DNA of 64,000 nt from JACQAP01 sp035548375 (GCA_035548375.1 DASZTG010000069.1:1-64000), one strand, 5' to 3'; counted from the stretch's first letter, positions 1 through 9,170 are shown. Notes: a model not told the origin generated them from the sequence alone. Program-made: numbers and translations.

Positions 1-2544
1 ATACCGTTCCTGTTCTGGTTTGCCGGTCGACACGGCCGCCTTGCGCGCAGGCATTTGCGCGTCGCGACTACACTGCGCGCGCTTGCAATCGCCTGCATGG
101 CGCTGGCGTTGATGCGCCCGCAGTGGACCGGAAGCTCTTCCGACGTCTCCGTGGTCTATGCGCTCGACGTGTCGCGCAGCGTGTCGCCGGCATTCGTCGA
201 ATCGGCGATCGAGTGGATCGGTCGCGCGGACCGTGAAGGCGAACCGGGGCGATCGCGTTACGTCGCCTTTGCCGACCATGCGGTTACATTCGATGACGCG
301 CAGGCCATTCGCTCGCTTGCCGTCAGCGATGGCCGGCCGCGTCGGTCAGACGGCCAGGATGCCGTCGACAGGTCGGCGACCAACATCGAGCGAGCGCTCG
401 ATGCCGCATTGCTGCAACTCGATGCCAGCCGCGCGAAGCGCATCGTGCTGCTCACCGACGGCAATCAGACAAACGGGGACCTCTGGCGAGCATTGCCCAG
501 GTTGCTGGACGCGGGCATCCGGGTGTTTCCGGTCGAAGCGAAGGTGAATGGCGAAAACGATGCGTGGGTAGCCGGCGTCGATGTGCCACCCGGATTGCAT
601 GCCGGCGAACCGGTCGAGATCGTGGTGCGCGTGATTGCGGTTGCCGGGGCCGCTGCGCAGGTGTCGCTCAAGCACGGCCGGAGCGTCCTCGGCACGCGCA
701 AGGTGGCCTTGCAGCCCGGCGTCAACCGCATTGCCTTCGATGCGAGGTTGCCGGCGGGCGGTGCAGTGTCGCTGACCGCGGAAGTGCTGGCGGATGGGGA
801 CGCCTTCGCCGAAAACAATCGAATGCACAGAACCGTGTGGGTCGAGCCGCGACCGCGGGTGCTCTACGTCGAAGGCGGCAGCGAAGGCACGCCGCGCTAC
901 CTCGCCGCCGCGCTGGCGGAGCAGGACTTCGATGTCCATCTGCTGGCGCCCGCCGACATTCCCGCCTCGGCCGCCGGCTTTGCCGCCATCGATGCCATCG
1001 TGTTGAGCGACGTGCCGGCAAAGGCGATGTCGGCGGAAAGCATGCGCGCCATCGAGTCCTACGTGCGCGACCAGGGAGGCGGCTTGCTGTTCGCCGCGGG
1101 CGAGAACGTGCATGGCGAGCAAGGCTACAGCGATACCGCCGTGGAGCGGGTGTTGCCGGTAGAGTTCAAGGCGCAGGAAAAGCACAAGGACCTGACGATG
1201 GTGGTCGTGCTGGACCGCTCCTATTCGATGAAGGGCCGCAAGATGGAAATGGCGAAGGAGGCGACGCGCGCCGCCCTCGACCTGCTGGAGGAGCAGCACC
1301 GCTTCGCGGTGGTTGCGTTCGACTCGCAGACCTACATCGCCGTGCCGATGCAATTCGTGCGATCGCGACGCAAGGCGGAAGACCAGATCAGCCGCATCCA
1401 GGCCAGCGGCCAGACCAATATCTACCCCGCGCTGGGCATCGTGTATCGAATGATGCAAAAGGTCGAATCGAAGGCAAAGCACGTGATCCTGCTGTCCGAC
1501 GGCGACACCCAGCCGGCGGATTTCGAGACCCTGGTAAAGCGCATGGCCGCCGAAAAGATGGTCGTGTCCACCGTCGCGGTCGGTGCCGATGCCGACCGGG
1601 ATCTCATGCGCAACATCGCGAAGTGGGGCAAGGGCAGGACCTACTACGCCGAGAACGCCGATTCGATCCCGCAGATCTTCATCCAGGAAACCGAGCGCGC
1701 GGTGGGCGCCAACCTGCTGGAAGAATCCTTCCACCCGGAGATGAAGCAGCGCAGCGCCGCGTTCCGCGGCCTCGATGCCCGTAACCTGCCGGACTTGAAG
1801 GGCGTCGTCAGCAGCAAGGCACGCACGCACGCGGAAGTGCTGCTGGCCACCCCCTCGAATGCGCCTTTGCTGGTGCGCTGGCAATACGGGCTCGGCACCG
1901 CGGTGGCCTTCACCTCCGACGTCAAGAATCGCTGGTCGCCCGATTGGATCAAGTGGCCCGGCTACGGCAAGTTCTGGGCTCAACAGGTGAGCGACCTCAT
2001 GCGCCGCGACTCGGGCGAATCCCTGGACTTCGAGGTTGCGCGCGACGGCGAGGAGGCCGTCATCCAGCTATCCGCGCTGGCGGCGGACGGCAGCTTTCGC
2101 GGCGACCTGGCGCCGCGCGTGAAAATCACGCGACCCGACGGCGGGGCGACCACGGTCGCGCTTCGCCAAGTGGGTCCCGGTCGATACGAAGCGCGCCTGC
2201 CGCTCGACCGCAGGGTGCAACCGGCGCGATTCGAGCTTGCCGAATCGCCGGGCATGCCTTTGCGCGAGGCGTTGCGCGCGGGCACGCGGGAGCTGCATGA
2301 GGATTTCGCGGACGAGTATCGCGCGCTGCCGGTGAACACGGAAATGCTGGAGGCGCTGGCGGCCGCGACCGGCGGCAAGACGAATCCCTCGGTGGCGGAA
2401 ATTTTCGCCCGGCAGGCGGACGAGAGCAGGGTGACCCGGGCGTTGTGGGCCGGGTTCGCCGCCGCCGGCCTGCTTTTCTACTTGCTCGACATCGCGGTGC
2501 GGCGCTCGCCGTGGGCGTGGCGACTGCTTGGATCGCGCCCCTAG
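1..2544 (+). CDS. Two-VWA-domain membrane protein, 5' truncated by window edge
   Basis: The frame is open from the first base, and the first start-like codon (TTG at 55) lies inside a hydrophobic N-terminal segment, so the real start is upstream and the gene is cut. Numbering from that TTG, a VWA domain occupies about 30-170 with the metal-binding DxSxS motif DVSRS. A class-I glutamine-amidotransferase-like segment follows at about 265-380. A second VWA domain lies at about 380-550 (motif DRSYS, then LLSDGD). A membrane helix sits near 795-815 just before the C-terminus. This is the layout of BatA-like membrane proteins with an internal GATase-like domain; their role is structural or signalling and not well defined. 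Two intact MIDAS motifs suggest metal-dependent ligand binding in the periplasm. Its 3' end overlaps the oppositely oriented kinase gene by 4 bases. Confidence 0.85.
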   Translation: MPFLFWFAGRHGRLARRHLRVATTLRALAIACMALALMRPQWTGSSSDVSVVYALDVSRSVSPAFVESAIEWIGRADREGEPGRSRYVAFADHAVTFDDAQAIRSLAVSDGRPRRSDGQDAVDRSATNIERALDAALLQLDASRAKRIVLLTDGNQTNGDLWRALPRLLDAGIRVFPVEAKVNGENDAWVAGVDVPPGLHAGEPVEIVVRVIAVAGAAAQVSLKHGRSVLGTRKVALQPGVNRIAFDARLPAGGAVSLTAEVLADGDAFAENNRMHRTVWVEPRPRVLYVEGGSEGTPRYLAAALAEQDFDVHLLAPADIPASAAGFAAIDAIVLSDVPAKAMSAESMRAIESYVRDQGGGLLFAAGENVHGEQGYSDTAVERVLPVEFKAQEKHKDLTMVVVLDRSYSMKGRKMEMAKEATRAALDLLEEQHRFAVVAFDSQTYIAVPMQFVRSRRKAEDQISRIQASGQTNIYPALGIVYRMMQKVESKAKHVILLSDGDTQPADFETLVKRMAAEKMVVSTVAVGADADRDLMRNIAKWGKGRTYYAENADSIPQIFIQETERAVGANLLEESFHPEMKQRSAAFRGLDARNLPDLKGVVSSKARTHAEVLLATPSNAPLLVRWQYGLGTAVAFTSDVKNRWSPDWIKWPGYGKFWAQQVSDLMRRDSGESLDFEVARDGEEAVIQLSALAADGSFRGDLAPRVKITRPDGGATTVALRQVGPGRYEARLPLDRRVQPARFELAESPGMPLREALRAGTRELHEDFADEYRALPVNTEMLEALAAATGGKTNPSVAEIFARQADESRVTRALWAGFAAAGLLFYLLDIAVRRSPWAWRLLGSRP

Positions 2545-2999
2545 GCCAGCGGCTTTGCCAGGTACGTCAGCGTGACGCAATTGCGGCCATCGACGTAGTC
2601 GTAGGTCGCGTCGCGGGTCAGCCCCAGCGTGATCGCCATGCCGATGCCGCCGACGCGGCGCAGGCGGACCGCCGCGTCGATGTCGGTTTGCTGGCCGCTG
2701 CTGATGGGATTGTGCTGCGGGGCACTGTCCTTGTAGCGCACGCGGACGCCTTCGCCGGTCTGTTCCAGGGTGAGGTCGACGGGTGAATCAGTGTCGCCGT
2801 GGAAGCCGTGGTTGATGGTGTTCGTGAACAATTCCTCGACAATTAATGTCAGTTTATGGCGATCCTCGCTGCCCAGCCGGGCAGCCGCGCTGAATTCCTC
2901 GATGAGCGCCTTGACCTGCTCGAAAGCCGCCAGCCGCGCGGCAAAGACGCGATCCAGGCGCTTCATGTTTTTCTCAAATCGCACAGGCATTTGCACCAT
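2541..2999 (-). CDS. RsbW-like anti-sigma factor / serine kinase (HATPase)
   Basis: This 152-residue protein has the GHKL/HATPase_c_2 fold of anti-sigma kinases such as RsbW and SpoIIAB. The N-box reads EELFTNTINHG (about 54-64) and a glycine-rich GGIGMAITLGL segment (about 116-126) forms the ATP lid. Family members phosphorylate a serine in a STAS antagonist and bind either that antagonist or a sigma factor. A STAS protein and a SpoIIE-type phosphatase are encoded within 5 kb, so a partner-switching role is likely. Its own target is not visible here. The start codon sits inside a perfect 16-bp palindrome, so either ATG 2999 or ATG 2990 could be used. Confidence 0.85.
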   Translation of the reverse strand: MVQMPVRFEKNMKRLDRVFAARLAAFEQVKALIEEFSAAARLGSEDRHKLTLIVEELFTNTINHGFHGDTDSPVDLTLEQTGEGVRVRYKDSAPQHNPISSGQQTDIDAAVRLRRVGGIGMAITLGLTRDATYDYVDGRNCVTLTYLAKPLA

Positions 3000-3006
3000 G
3001 GTGCAA
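2991..3006. promoter_or_regulatory. Perfect 16-bp palindrome over the kinase start codon
   Basis: The sequence TTGCACCATGGTGCAA is its own reverse complement and contains the ATG of the kinase gene at its centre. The 10-mer TTGCACCATG recurs at 3046-3055 in the same divergent intergenic region, upstream of the FecR gene. Repeated palindromic sites in a divergent promoter region are typical operators, but no binding protein can be named. Confidence 0.45.
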
Positions 3007-3110
3007 GGGTCGGGCCCGCTGCTATGATGTCGATGTGCATGGTTCTTGCACCATGAATCCGTGACCGGCGAATGGCGCCGAGGGTTCGATGCGGAACGAG
3101 CGGGGGCAAC

Positions 3111-3587
3111 ATGACTAAAGTATCTACATTCCAGCGGGATATCCTGGTTTTCGGTCTACTGGTCCTGGCCGGCGCATGGTGGTGCACGCATGCCTTCGCC
3201 GACGACGCGGGCCGCATCAAGGTATCGAAGGGCGAGGTCATGATCGAGCGCGGCGGCAAGATGCTCGCGGCGCCGGTGGGCACGGTGGTGGAAGTCGAGG
3301 ACACGGTGCGCACGGGGGTCGACGGCTCGGTCGGCATTACTTTCCATGACAATAGCCTGCTTTCGGCCGGGCCGAACAGCGAGCTCGTCGTCGAGAAATT
3401 CATCTTCGACAGCACCACCCACCAGGGCGAATTCGACACGCGCCTGAAGAAGGGCACCCTCGCCGTCGTGTCCGGCAAGATCGTGAAGCAATCTCCGGAA
3501 GCCATGCGCATCAAGACGCCCGCGGCGATCATGGGCGTGCGTGGCACGGAGTTCATCGTCAAGGTGGACGAACCCGACGCCAATTGA
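3111..3587 (+). CDS. FecR-domain exported protein
   Basis: The ATG at 3111 is preferred over 3072 because a signal peptide begins there (basic start, hydrophobic core, cleavage near THAFA-DD). The mature part of the 158-residue protein is a single FecR domain: a SKGEV opening, the DTVRTG turn, and the closing TPAAIMGVRGTEF motif. Such stand-alone FecR proteins are periplasmic and often lie beside CHASE2 sensor genes, as here. The stop overlaps the next start (TGATG), so it is translationally coupled to the OmpA lipoprotein gene. Which ligand or partner it binds cannot be told from sequence. Confidence 0.85.
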   Translation: MTKVSTFQRDILVFGLLVLAGAWWCTHAFADDAGRIKVSKGEVMIERGGKMLAAPVGTVVEVEDTVRTGVDGSVGITFHDNSLLSAGPNSELVVEKFIFDSTTHQGEFDTRLKKGTLAVVSGKIVKQSPEAMRIKTPAAIMGVRGTEFIVKVDEPDAN

Positions 3588-4282
3588 TGAAGCGTTTCGT
3601 CCTTGCGACCGCCATCGTCACGGCGATGATGGTCGGTTGCGCGCAGTACGGTTCCACGCCGCAGACGCCTCCTTCCGCACTTCGCTGGGACAAATCCACG
3701 CAGCCGATCGAACCCGAGGCGCTGCGTCCCGCGGCAAAGCCCGCCCGCAACGACATGATCGTGTTGCTGCCCAAGCCCAACGGCAAGATCGGCGGAGTCG
3801 TGGTGCGCACGGACGGCGGCAAGGAAATCGTGCTCGACAAGGCCTATGCCGGCGCGCATATCGATGGCCCCGGGCAAATGCGGCCCATCACCTACACGTC
3901 CGAGCAGGCGAACCGGGAATTCTCGTCGGTCGTGTCGGCGCTGCCAGGCCGGCCCGCGACGTTCCTGCTGTATTTCCTCGAAGGCAAGGACGAGCTCACG
4001 CCGGAATCGGAACGTGAAGTCGAGCGCGTGTTCGCCGAGATCGCCGCGCGGCCGTATCCCGAAATCCTGGTGATCGGCCATACCGATGCGGTCGGCACCA
4101 TGTCCTTCAATGACCAGCTGTCGCGCCAGCGCGCGCAACGCGTGCGCGAAGAACTCATCAAGCGTGGCATAGAGGCCGATCGCATCGAGGCGACGGGTCG
4201 CGGCAAGCGCGAGCCGCTGGTGCCGACTTCCGAAGGTGTCGCCGAACCCAGGAACCGCCGCGTCGAAATCAACGTGCGCTGA
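3587..4282 (+). CDS. OmpA-family peptidoglycan-binding lipoprotein
   Basis: This is a 231-residue protein with a lipoprotein signal ending MMVGC (lipidated Cys18). The C-terminal half (about 120-231) is an OmpA domain with GHTDAVG and the closing NRRVEI, the residues that hold diaminopimelate in peptidoglycan. The family tethers the outer membrane to the cell wall. The ATG at 3587 is chosen over the TTG at 3584 because it overlaps the FecR stop as TGATG. The pair probably forms the periplasmic arm of the signalling cluster, facing the convergent CHASE2 phosphatase gene. Confidence 0.88.
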   Translation: MKRFVLATAIVTAMMVGCAQYGSTPQTPPSALRWDKSTQPIEPEALRPAAKPARNDMIVLLPKPNGKIGGVVVRTDGGKEIVLDKAYAGAHIDGPGQMRPITYTSEQANREFSSVVSALPGRPATFLLYFLEGKDELTPESEREVERVFAEIAARPYPEILVIGHTDAVGTMSFNDQLSRQRAQRVREELIKRGIEADRIEATGRGKREPLVPTSEGVAEPRNRRVEINVR

Positions 4283-4299
4283 ATGGATGGCACGGGCGT

Positions 4300-6438
4300 T
4301 CATGCCTGTCCTCCGTTCCAGCGCATTGCCAGTATCGTAAGATCGTCGGATCGTTCGGTCGCCTGCACGAATTCGCGCACGTCGTCGCGAATCGCATCGA
4401 CGATCTGGATCGCTTCCCCCGCGTCTGCCGACGAGGCGAGTGCACCGAGCAGCCGCTGGCGACCGTACAACTCGCCGCTGGCGTTCATCGCCTCGGTCAC
4501 GCCGTCCGTGAACAGGCACAAGGATTCGCCGGCTGTCATGCGGTAGCGTTCGGTGCGATAAGCGTAGTCCTCGATCACGCATAGCGGCGGCCCGGCGTCA
4601 CCCTCCAGGCGCACTGGCGCGCCCTGCGCCGGTCGCAGGCGCAAGGGCGCATCGTGGCCCGCATTGCACCACGCAAGATCGCCGCTGCGCAGGTCGAGGA
4701 TGGCGGCAAAAACCGTGACGAACAGCATTTCCGGATTGTCGCGCGCGATCTCGCGGTTGGCGGCGCGCATGACTTCGCCGACGTCCGCGCCGCTTTCCAT
4801 GCGCAGCGCCGCGCTCTTGTACAAGGCCTTGCTGACGGCCATGAATATGCTCGCCGGCAAGCCCTTTCCGGCAACGTCGCCGACCATGAAGAACAGGCGA
4901 TCGCCGTCGAGCTTGAAGAAATCGTAGAGATCGCCGCCGACGGATTTGGCGGGCTCGATGAGCGCCTGCAGGCTGAAACGCGGGTCGCGATAAAACTGCG
5001 CAGACGGCGGCGGCAGCATGCCCATCTGGATGCGCTGGGCGGCTTCGAGTTCACCCGCGGCGCGCGCGGCCGCCTCGCGTTCGGACTGCAGTGCCTGGCG
5101 CAAGGCACGGCGCTGCCGATCGGCTTCGGTCAAGGTGCCGCCGAGCATGACGCCGAACACGACAGTGCATACGGCGGCCGGCCAGGCGACGTCGAGCAAG
5201 AGCTGCTCCCAGTAGTAAAGAGCGAAGCCGCCGGCAAACAGGCCGGCGAGCAGGACGACGTAGATCGCGGCGGCCAGCCGCGGTCGCACGATGGGCACGG
5301 CCAGGATCACGATGAGGCCGACGGCCAGGATCAGCAGGCGCTCGAGCTTCTCGAGGAACTCCGGGCGCTGCAGCAGGCTGTCGTCGAATATGCCCTCCAG
5401 GATTTGCGCGTGGATCTCGATGCCGGGAATGCGCTGGCCGATCGCGCTCGTCTGGTAGTCGAGCAGGCCCAGCCCGGTCGCGCCGAGCAGCGCGATCTTG
5501 TCCCGCATCTGCTCCGGTTCGATGCGCCCGCGCAGCACGTCGACGGCGGACACGAAGCGGTCTTCGTCATGCGGACCGAAATGCACCCAGACGGTTCCGT
5601 CCGCATTCGTCGGCACGAACACGTCGCCGATGCCCATTCCCTTCACGCGCTGCGCGTCGGCGACGACGGTAAATGCCGGCGTGCGCGTGCCCACGCGCAG
5701 GACTTCCATCGACAACGCCGGCGTCAGGACGCCGTCCACCGACGCAAGCAAGGGCACGCGACGCACCACGCCACCCGTCGGGTCCACGCTCAGCAGTCCA
5801 TGGCCGGCAGCCGCAGAGTCCAGGATATCCAGGCTGCGAAGCGCTCCCGCAAAAAAGCGCAGTTGTGGCCGTGGGTCGCCGCCCCTCACCCGAAAGGGTG
5901 CGCCGCGGGGCGGCGCCGCGTCGAGGTGGCTCTGTTCGACGCCGGCGATTCCGAGGACGACGGGATGTCGCCGAATCACGTCGGACAGCAAGGTATCGTT
6001 GCTCGGCAGTTGCATCAGGCGCTTCGCGAGCTTGGGGTCGAGTTTCTCGACGAGCCCGGCAATGCCCGCCGGGGACATGCGATCGGATTCCGGCATCAGC
6101 ACGTCCACGCCGATCGCGGCCGGTCCGTTCTTCGCGATCGCCTCGATCAGCTCGGCGATCGTCGTGCGCGGCCACGGCCATTGGCCGAGCTCCTGCAGGC
6201 TTTTTTCGTCTATCGCCACGATCACCGCCGGCGCCGAGACGCGCTTCCTGGGTGAAAGCTTCTGGTAACCGTCGAACAGCGCCATGCGCAGCGGGTACAT
6301 CGGCGGCAACGACGGATAGAGCGAAAACGCCAGCATCAGTGCAAGGACGAAGGCGCCCAGCGGCCGGCCCTGGCTGCCCGTTATCGCCTGAAGCAGCGCC
6401 TGTGCGCTCGCTGCAGGCCTGGGGTGGGCTTCGGTCAA
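4300..6438 (-). CDS. CHASE2 sensor fused to SpoIIE/PP2C-type phosphatase
   Basis: A 712-residue membrane receptor. One helix near 27-45 leads into a periplasmic CHASE2 domain (about 45-335). Three clustered helices follow (about 365-440), then a short coiled coil and the AAQRIQMGMLPPP linker typical of RsbU/SpoIIE phosphatases. The catalytic domain (about 490-705) keeps the metal-binding aspartates in GGDLYDFF, GDVAGKG, FTDGVTEA and SDDLTIL. It should dephosphorylate a STAS antagonist in response to an envelope signal. The start is a TTG overlapping the stop of the MBL gene (TTGA), implying coupled, low-level translation. No ATG upstream of the first helix is available. Confidence 0.9.
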   Translation of the reverse strand: MTEAHPRPAASAQALLQAITGSQGRPLGAFVLALMLAFSLYPSLPPMYPLRMALFDGYQKLSPRKRVSAPAVIVAIDEKSLQELGQWPWPRTTIAELIEAIAKNGPAAIGVDVLMPESDRMSPAGIAGLVEKLDPKLAKRLMQLPSNDTLLSDVIRRHPVVLGIAGVEQSHLDAAPPRGAPFRVRGGDPRPQLRFFAGALRSLDILDSAAAGHGLLSVDPTGGVVRRVPLLASVDGVLTPALSMEVLRVGTRTPAFTVVADAQRVKGMGIGDVFVPTNADGTVWVHFGPHDEDRFVSAVDVLRGRIEPEQMRDKIALLGATGLGLLDYQTSAIGQRIPGIEIHAQILEGIFDDSLLQRPEFLEKLERLLILAVGLIVILAVPIVRPRLAAAIYVVLLAGLFAGGFALYYWEQLLLDVAWPAAVCTVVFGVMLGGTLTEADRQRRALRQALQSEREAAARAAGELEAAQRIQMGMLPPPSAQFYRDPRFSLQALIEPAKSVGGDLYDFFKLDGDRLFFMVGDVAGKGLPASIFMAVSKALYKSAALRMESGADVGEVMRAANREIARDNPEMLFVTVFAAILDLRSGDLAWCNAGHDAPLRLRPAQGAPVRLEGDAGPPLCVIEDYAYRTERYRMTAGESLCLFTDGVTEAMNASGELYGRQRLLGALASSADAGEAIQIVDAIRDDVREFVQATERSDDLTILAMRWNGGQA

Positions 6439-7394
6439 ACTTCGATTTCCATGCCGTCGAAGGCGGCGCTGACGAGGAGCGGTTTGCTGCCGCGCGTGAG
6501 CTGCTCGAAGCGGATGGTTTCCTTGAGTACGGCCTGGATGCGATCGTCGTTGAAGGCGGGCTCATGGTGGAACATGCACAGGTGCTTCACGTTTGCCAGC
6601 TGCGCGAGTTCCACGCCGATCATATTGCTCGAATGTCCCCAGTCTTCCTTGACCGAAACCGCGTCGAGCAGCGAATACATTGCGTCGAAGATGACAAGGT
6701 CCGCTTCGCGGAAAAATTCCACGAAGCCGGCGGTCTCCGCGGGATCCTCGAGCTTGTGCTCGGAATCGGTCGAATACACGATCGCCTTGCCATCGCGCTC
6801 GAAGCGGTAGCCGTAGGAGTCGCCGGTATGGCGCTGCAGCTTCGGCGTGACCTTGTAGCCGGCGATTTCGGCTGCCTTGCCGGGCTCGATGCGGATGAAC
6901 TCGATGTCGGCCCCGAGCACCGAGAAATCGACCGGAAAGCACGGCGCGGACTGCTGCAGCCGGAAGGCTTGCTCGAGGACCTCATGGCAGCCGTAGATGC
7001 GAACTTTCGCGCGGGGCACATAGGCCGGAGCGAAGAAGGGAAAGCCCATGATGTGGTCCCAATGCACATGGGACATGACGATGTGCACCACCGGGGCCGT
7101 GCCCGGCCAGGTATTGCCCATGACATGGGCGCCGAAGGCACGCGCGCCGCTACCCATGTCACAGCAGATGAATTCGCCGCTCGAGGTTTCGATCTCGACG
7201 CAGGGCGAATGGCCGCCATAGGTTTGCAGGATGGAGAAGTCGAGGTCGTTATCGATGAAGGACTGCAGCTTCGCCGGGGTATCGACGCCCTTGTCGAGCG
7301 CGAGCGCCAGGGCGCGTTCGATCTTGCGTCGTATGTCGGCGGCAGTGAGTGCGACCGGAATCGATCCGCGCGTTCCCCAGAAACGTACCAGCAT
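6435..7394 (-). CDS. Metallo-beta-lactamase-fold hydrolase
   Basis: A 319-residue cytoplasmic MBL-fold protein with metal ligands in SHVHWDH (about 109-115), a later RHTGDS and the HHEP segment near 275. It lacks a signal peptide. Overall it resembles the WGTRGSIP group, in which the N-terminal strand carries that motif, as in phosphodiesterase-like and response-regulator-associated MBL proteins. The gene lies 10 bases after the STAS gene and overlaps the CHASE2-SpoIIE start by 4 bases, so the three are one operon. Its substrate is unknown; a nucleotide or phosphodiester signal is one possibility, which I infer only from family and context. Confidence 0.82.
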   Translation of the reverse strand: MLVRFWGTRGSIPVALTAADIRRKIERALALALDKGVDTPAKLQSFIDNDLDFSILQTYGGHSPCVEIETSSGEFICCDMGSGARAFGAHVMGNTWPGTAPVVHIVMSHVHWDHIMGFPFFAPAYVPRAKVRIYGCHEVLEQAFRLQQSAPCFPVDFSVLGADIEFIRIEPGKAAEIAGYKVTPKLQRHTGDSYGYRFERDGKAIVYSTDSEHKLEDPAETAGFVEFFREADLVIFDAMYSLLDAVSVKEDWGHSSNMIGVELAQLANVKHLCMFHHEPAFNDDRIQAVLKETIRFEQLTRGSKPLLVSAAFDGMEIEV

Positions 7395-7404
7395 GCCGTA
7401 CGTC

Positions 7405-7776
7405 CTAGGGTTGGAAGGCCTTGAGGCCCGCCGGCGACAGCTTGGCGATCGCCTCGCGCACGCTGCCGAAGGTTTCGAAGACCAGCGTGAAGCGGCTGAT
7501 CTCGAAAATTTCCTTCACCACGGGCTGCATGGCGGCAACGACTATGGTCCCGCCCTGGGCTTTCGCCTGCTTTTCCGCAAGCATGAAGCAGCGTAGTCCC
7601 GCGCTGCTTACATAGTCGACCCCGGCGAGGTCCAGCACCAGCTTGTTGCCGCCGCCCTTGCAGGTGTCGACGAATGGACCGAGGCTGCTGCGAAAATCCT
7701 CGCTGTTCGCGTGGTCGATCCGGCCTCCGGGAGAGAGCACGAGAACGTCGGCGTATGTCTTGTTCTTGATATCCAT
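7405..7776 (-). CDS. STAS-domain anti-anti-sigma factor
   Basis: The ATG at 7776 has a GGGAG Shine-Dalgarno sequence and gives a 123-residue protein that is a single STAS domain. The phosphorylatable serine lies in VDYVSSAGLRCF, the hallmark of SpoIIAA/RsbV antagonists. It is the expected substrate of the kinase at 2541-2999 and of the CHASE2-SpoIIE phosphatase two genes downstream. It is the first gene of the three-gene minus-strand operon. The in-frame extension up to 7893 has no ribosome site and is unlikely to be translated. Confidence 0.88.
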   Translation of the reverse strand: MDIKNKTYADVLVLSPGGRIDHANSEDFRSSLGPFVDTCKGGGNKLVLDLAGVDYVSSAGLRCFMLAEKQAKAQGGTIVVAAMQPVVKEIFEISRFTLVFETFGSVREAIAKLSPAGLKAFQP

Positions 7777-7943
7777 GAATACCGCTCCCAACGGGACCGG
7801 TAGCCACGGCACGCATGCGAGTCGAAAAACGCGCGCCGCGATCCGGCCCCTGGGCTGCAGACGCGTCCGCGCGCTTTCCCCCTGAAAGCGCATGACGGCG
7901 CGTTTTTACCCGCGCGTATATTAAACCCGAACCGCCGCGAAAA

Positions 7944-9170
7944 TCAGGAAAAGACGGGGAAGGTTTCGAATTTGCCGGAAAGCAGGCGCTCGGCGTCGGG
8001 GCTGCGCAACCAGCCCTGGATCATGCTGGCGTACACGCGGCGAAAATCGGTCGTGTAGACCAGGTTGTCGCCTTCGTCGAGTTGGGTGAGGCTGGACGGC
8101 GTGCCGTAGTGGCCGCCCTTCACGGGCTTGCCGATGATGTACATGTGATTCGCGGTGCCGTGGTCCGTGCCCAGGCTGGTGTTCTCTGGCACGCGCCGGC
8201 CGAACTCGGAAAAAACCAGCACCGTCACGTCGTCGGCCCGGCCGATGCGCTCCATGTCCTTCATGAATCCGGCGACCGCGTCCGAGACGTAGGTCAGCAG
8301 TCGCTGGTGCAGGTCCGACTGCTGGACGTGCGTGTCGAAGGCATTATGTCGATACGCCGTGTAGTAAAGCCGCGTCGGCATGCCCGCGTCGATCAGCGAC
8401 GCGATCTTCGGCAATTGCACCGGCACGATCCCGTAGTCGACCGGGGTCTTGTAGCGCGACCAGGCATCGCGCACGAGCTGGGACGCCTCGCGCGCGCTGT
8501 TCGCCACGTCCAGCAGGAAAAGCTCCGAGGCATTTGCCTCCGGGTCGGATTCCACTGCGCGATCGAGCAGCGGGCGTTCCTGGAACAGGCCCTTGCGGCC
8601 GAACTTTTCCGGATCGTCGAACACGACCGGCACGTGGTCGCGCGCCCGCACCGCGAGGGACTGCGTTTCGTCGATGTTCACCAGGAAATTCGGCGTCGCC
8701 TTCGTGTCGATCGAATCCGCGAGGCGGCCGACCCACCCGTACTCCTCGCCGCTGTTTGGGGCGCCGGTGTGCCAGTAGGCCATCGACGTGAAGTGGGAGA
8801 ACGACGGTTGCGCATAGCCGCAGCCGTGCACGATGGCCACCTTGCCGTCCTTGTACAGCTTTTCGAAGCCGGCCATGCCGCCGTTGAAACCGTAATGATC
8901 GTCGATCCTCCTGAGCTTATCGGGGCGGATGCCGATCTTGGGGCGAAGCCGGTAGTACGCATCGTCCGCGTAGGGGACCAGCGTGTTCAGGCCGTCGTTG
9001 CCTCCGGAGAGCTCGAGGACCACCAGGATGCGATCCGAGGGCGACTTGGCCGCGGCCAGCGCGGTGCGCGAGAACACGGCGGGCATCGCGGCGGCGCCGA
9101 TTCCGGCGAGGCTTGCGCGCAGGATGTCGCGGCGCGTCCAGGCTTTTGCTTGCGGTATGAGGATGGTCAT
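7944..9170 (-). CDS. DUF1501 Tat-exported protein
   Basis: A 408-residue DUF1501 protein of the alkaline-phosphatase-like fold. The N-terminus has a twin-arginine signal (TRRDILRASLAG, residues 12-23). The mature part begins with LVVLELSGGNDGLNTLVPY, the family signature, and ends with the conserved VFSEFGRRVPEN and DHGTANH metal-site motifs. DUF1501 genes nearly always sit beside DUF1800 genes, as here (25-base gap). The pair's biochemical role is unsettled; the protein is exported folded and probably periplasmic. A good AAGGAA site precedes ATG 9170. Confidence 0.9.
   Translation of the reverse strand: MTILIPQAKAWTRRDILRASLAGIGAAAMPAVFSRTALAAAKSPSDRILVVLELSGGNDGLNTLVPYADDAYYRLRPKIGIRPDKLRRIDDHYGFNGGMAGFEKLYKDGKVAIVHGCGYAQPSFSHFTSMAYWHTGAPNSGEEYGWVGRLADSIDTKATPNFLVNIDETQSLAVRARDHVPVVFDDPEKFGRKGLFQERPLLDRAVESDPEANASELFLLDVANSAREASQLVRDAWSRYKTPVDYGIVPVQLPKIASLIDAGMPTRLYYTAYRHNAFDTHVQQSDLHQRLLTYVSDAVAGFMKDMERIGRADDVTVLVFSEFGRRVPENTSLGTDHGTANHMYIIGKPVKGGHYGTPSSLTQLDEGDNLVYTTDFRRVYASMIQGWLRSPDAERLLSGKFETFPVFS

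Noticed and set aside
55..57. TTG as the start of the VWA gene
   Set aside because: Frame is open to the window edge and the upstream residues complete a BatA-like N-terminus, so the start lies outside.
346..1983. Long antisense frame over the VWA gene
   Set aside because: His/Arg/Gly-rich composition and no motifs. The opposite frame has two intact VWA domains.
4654..6255. Antisense frame over the CHASE2-SpoIIE gene
   Set aside because: The other strand shows all phosphatase motifs. This frame has no family resemblance.
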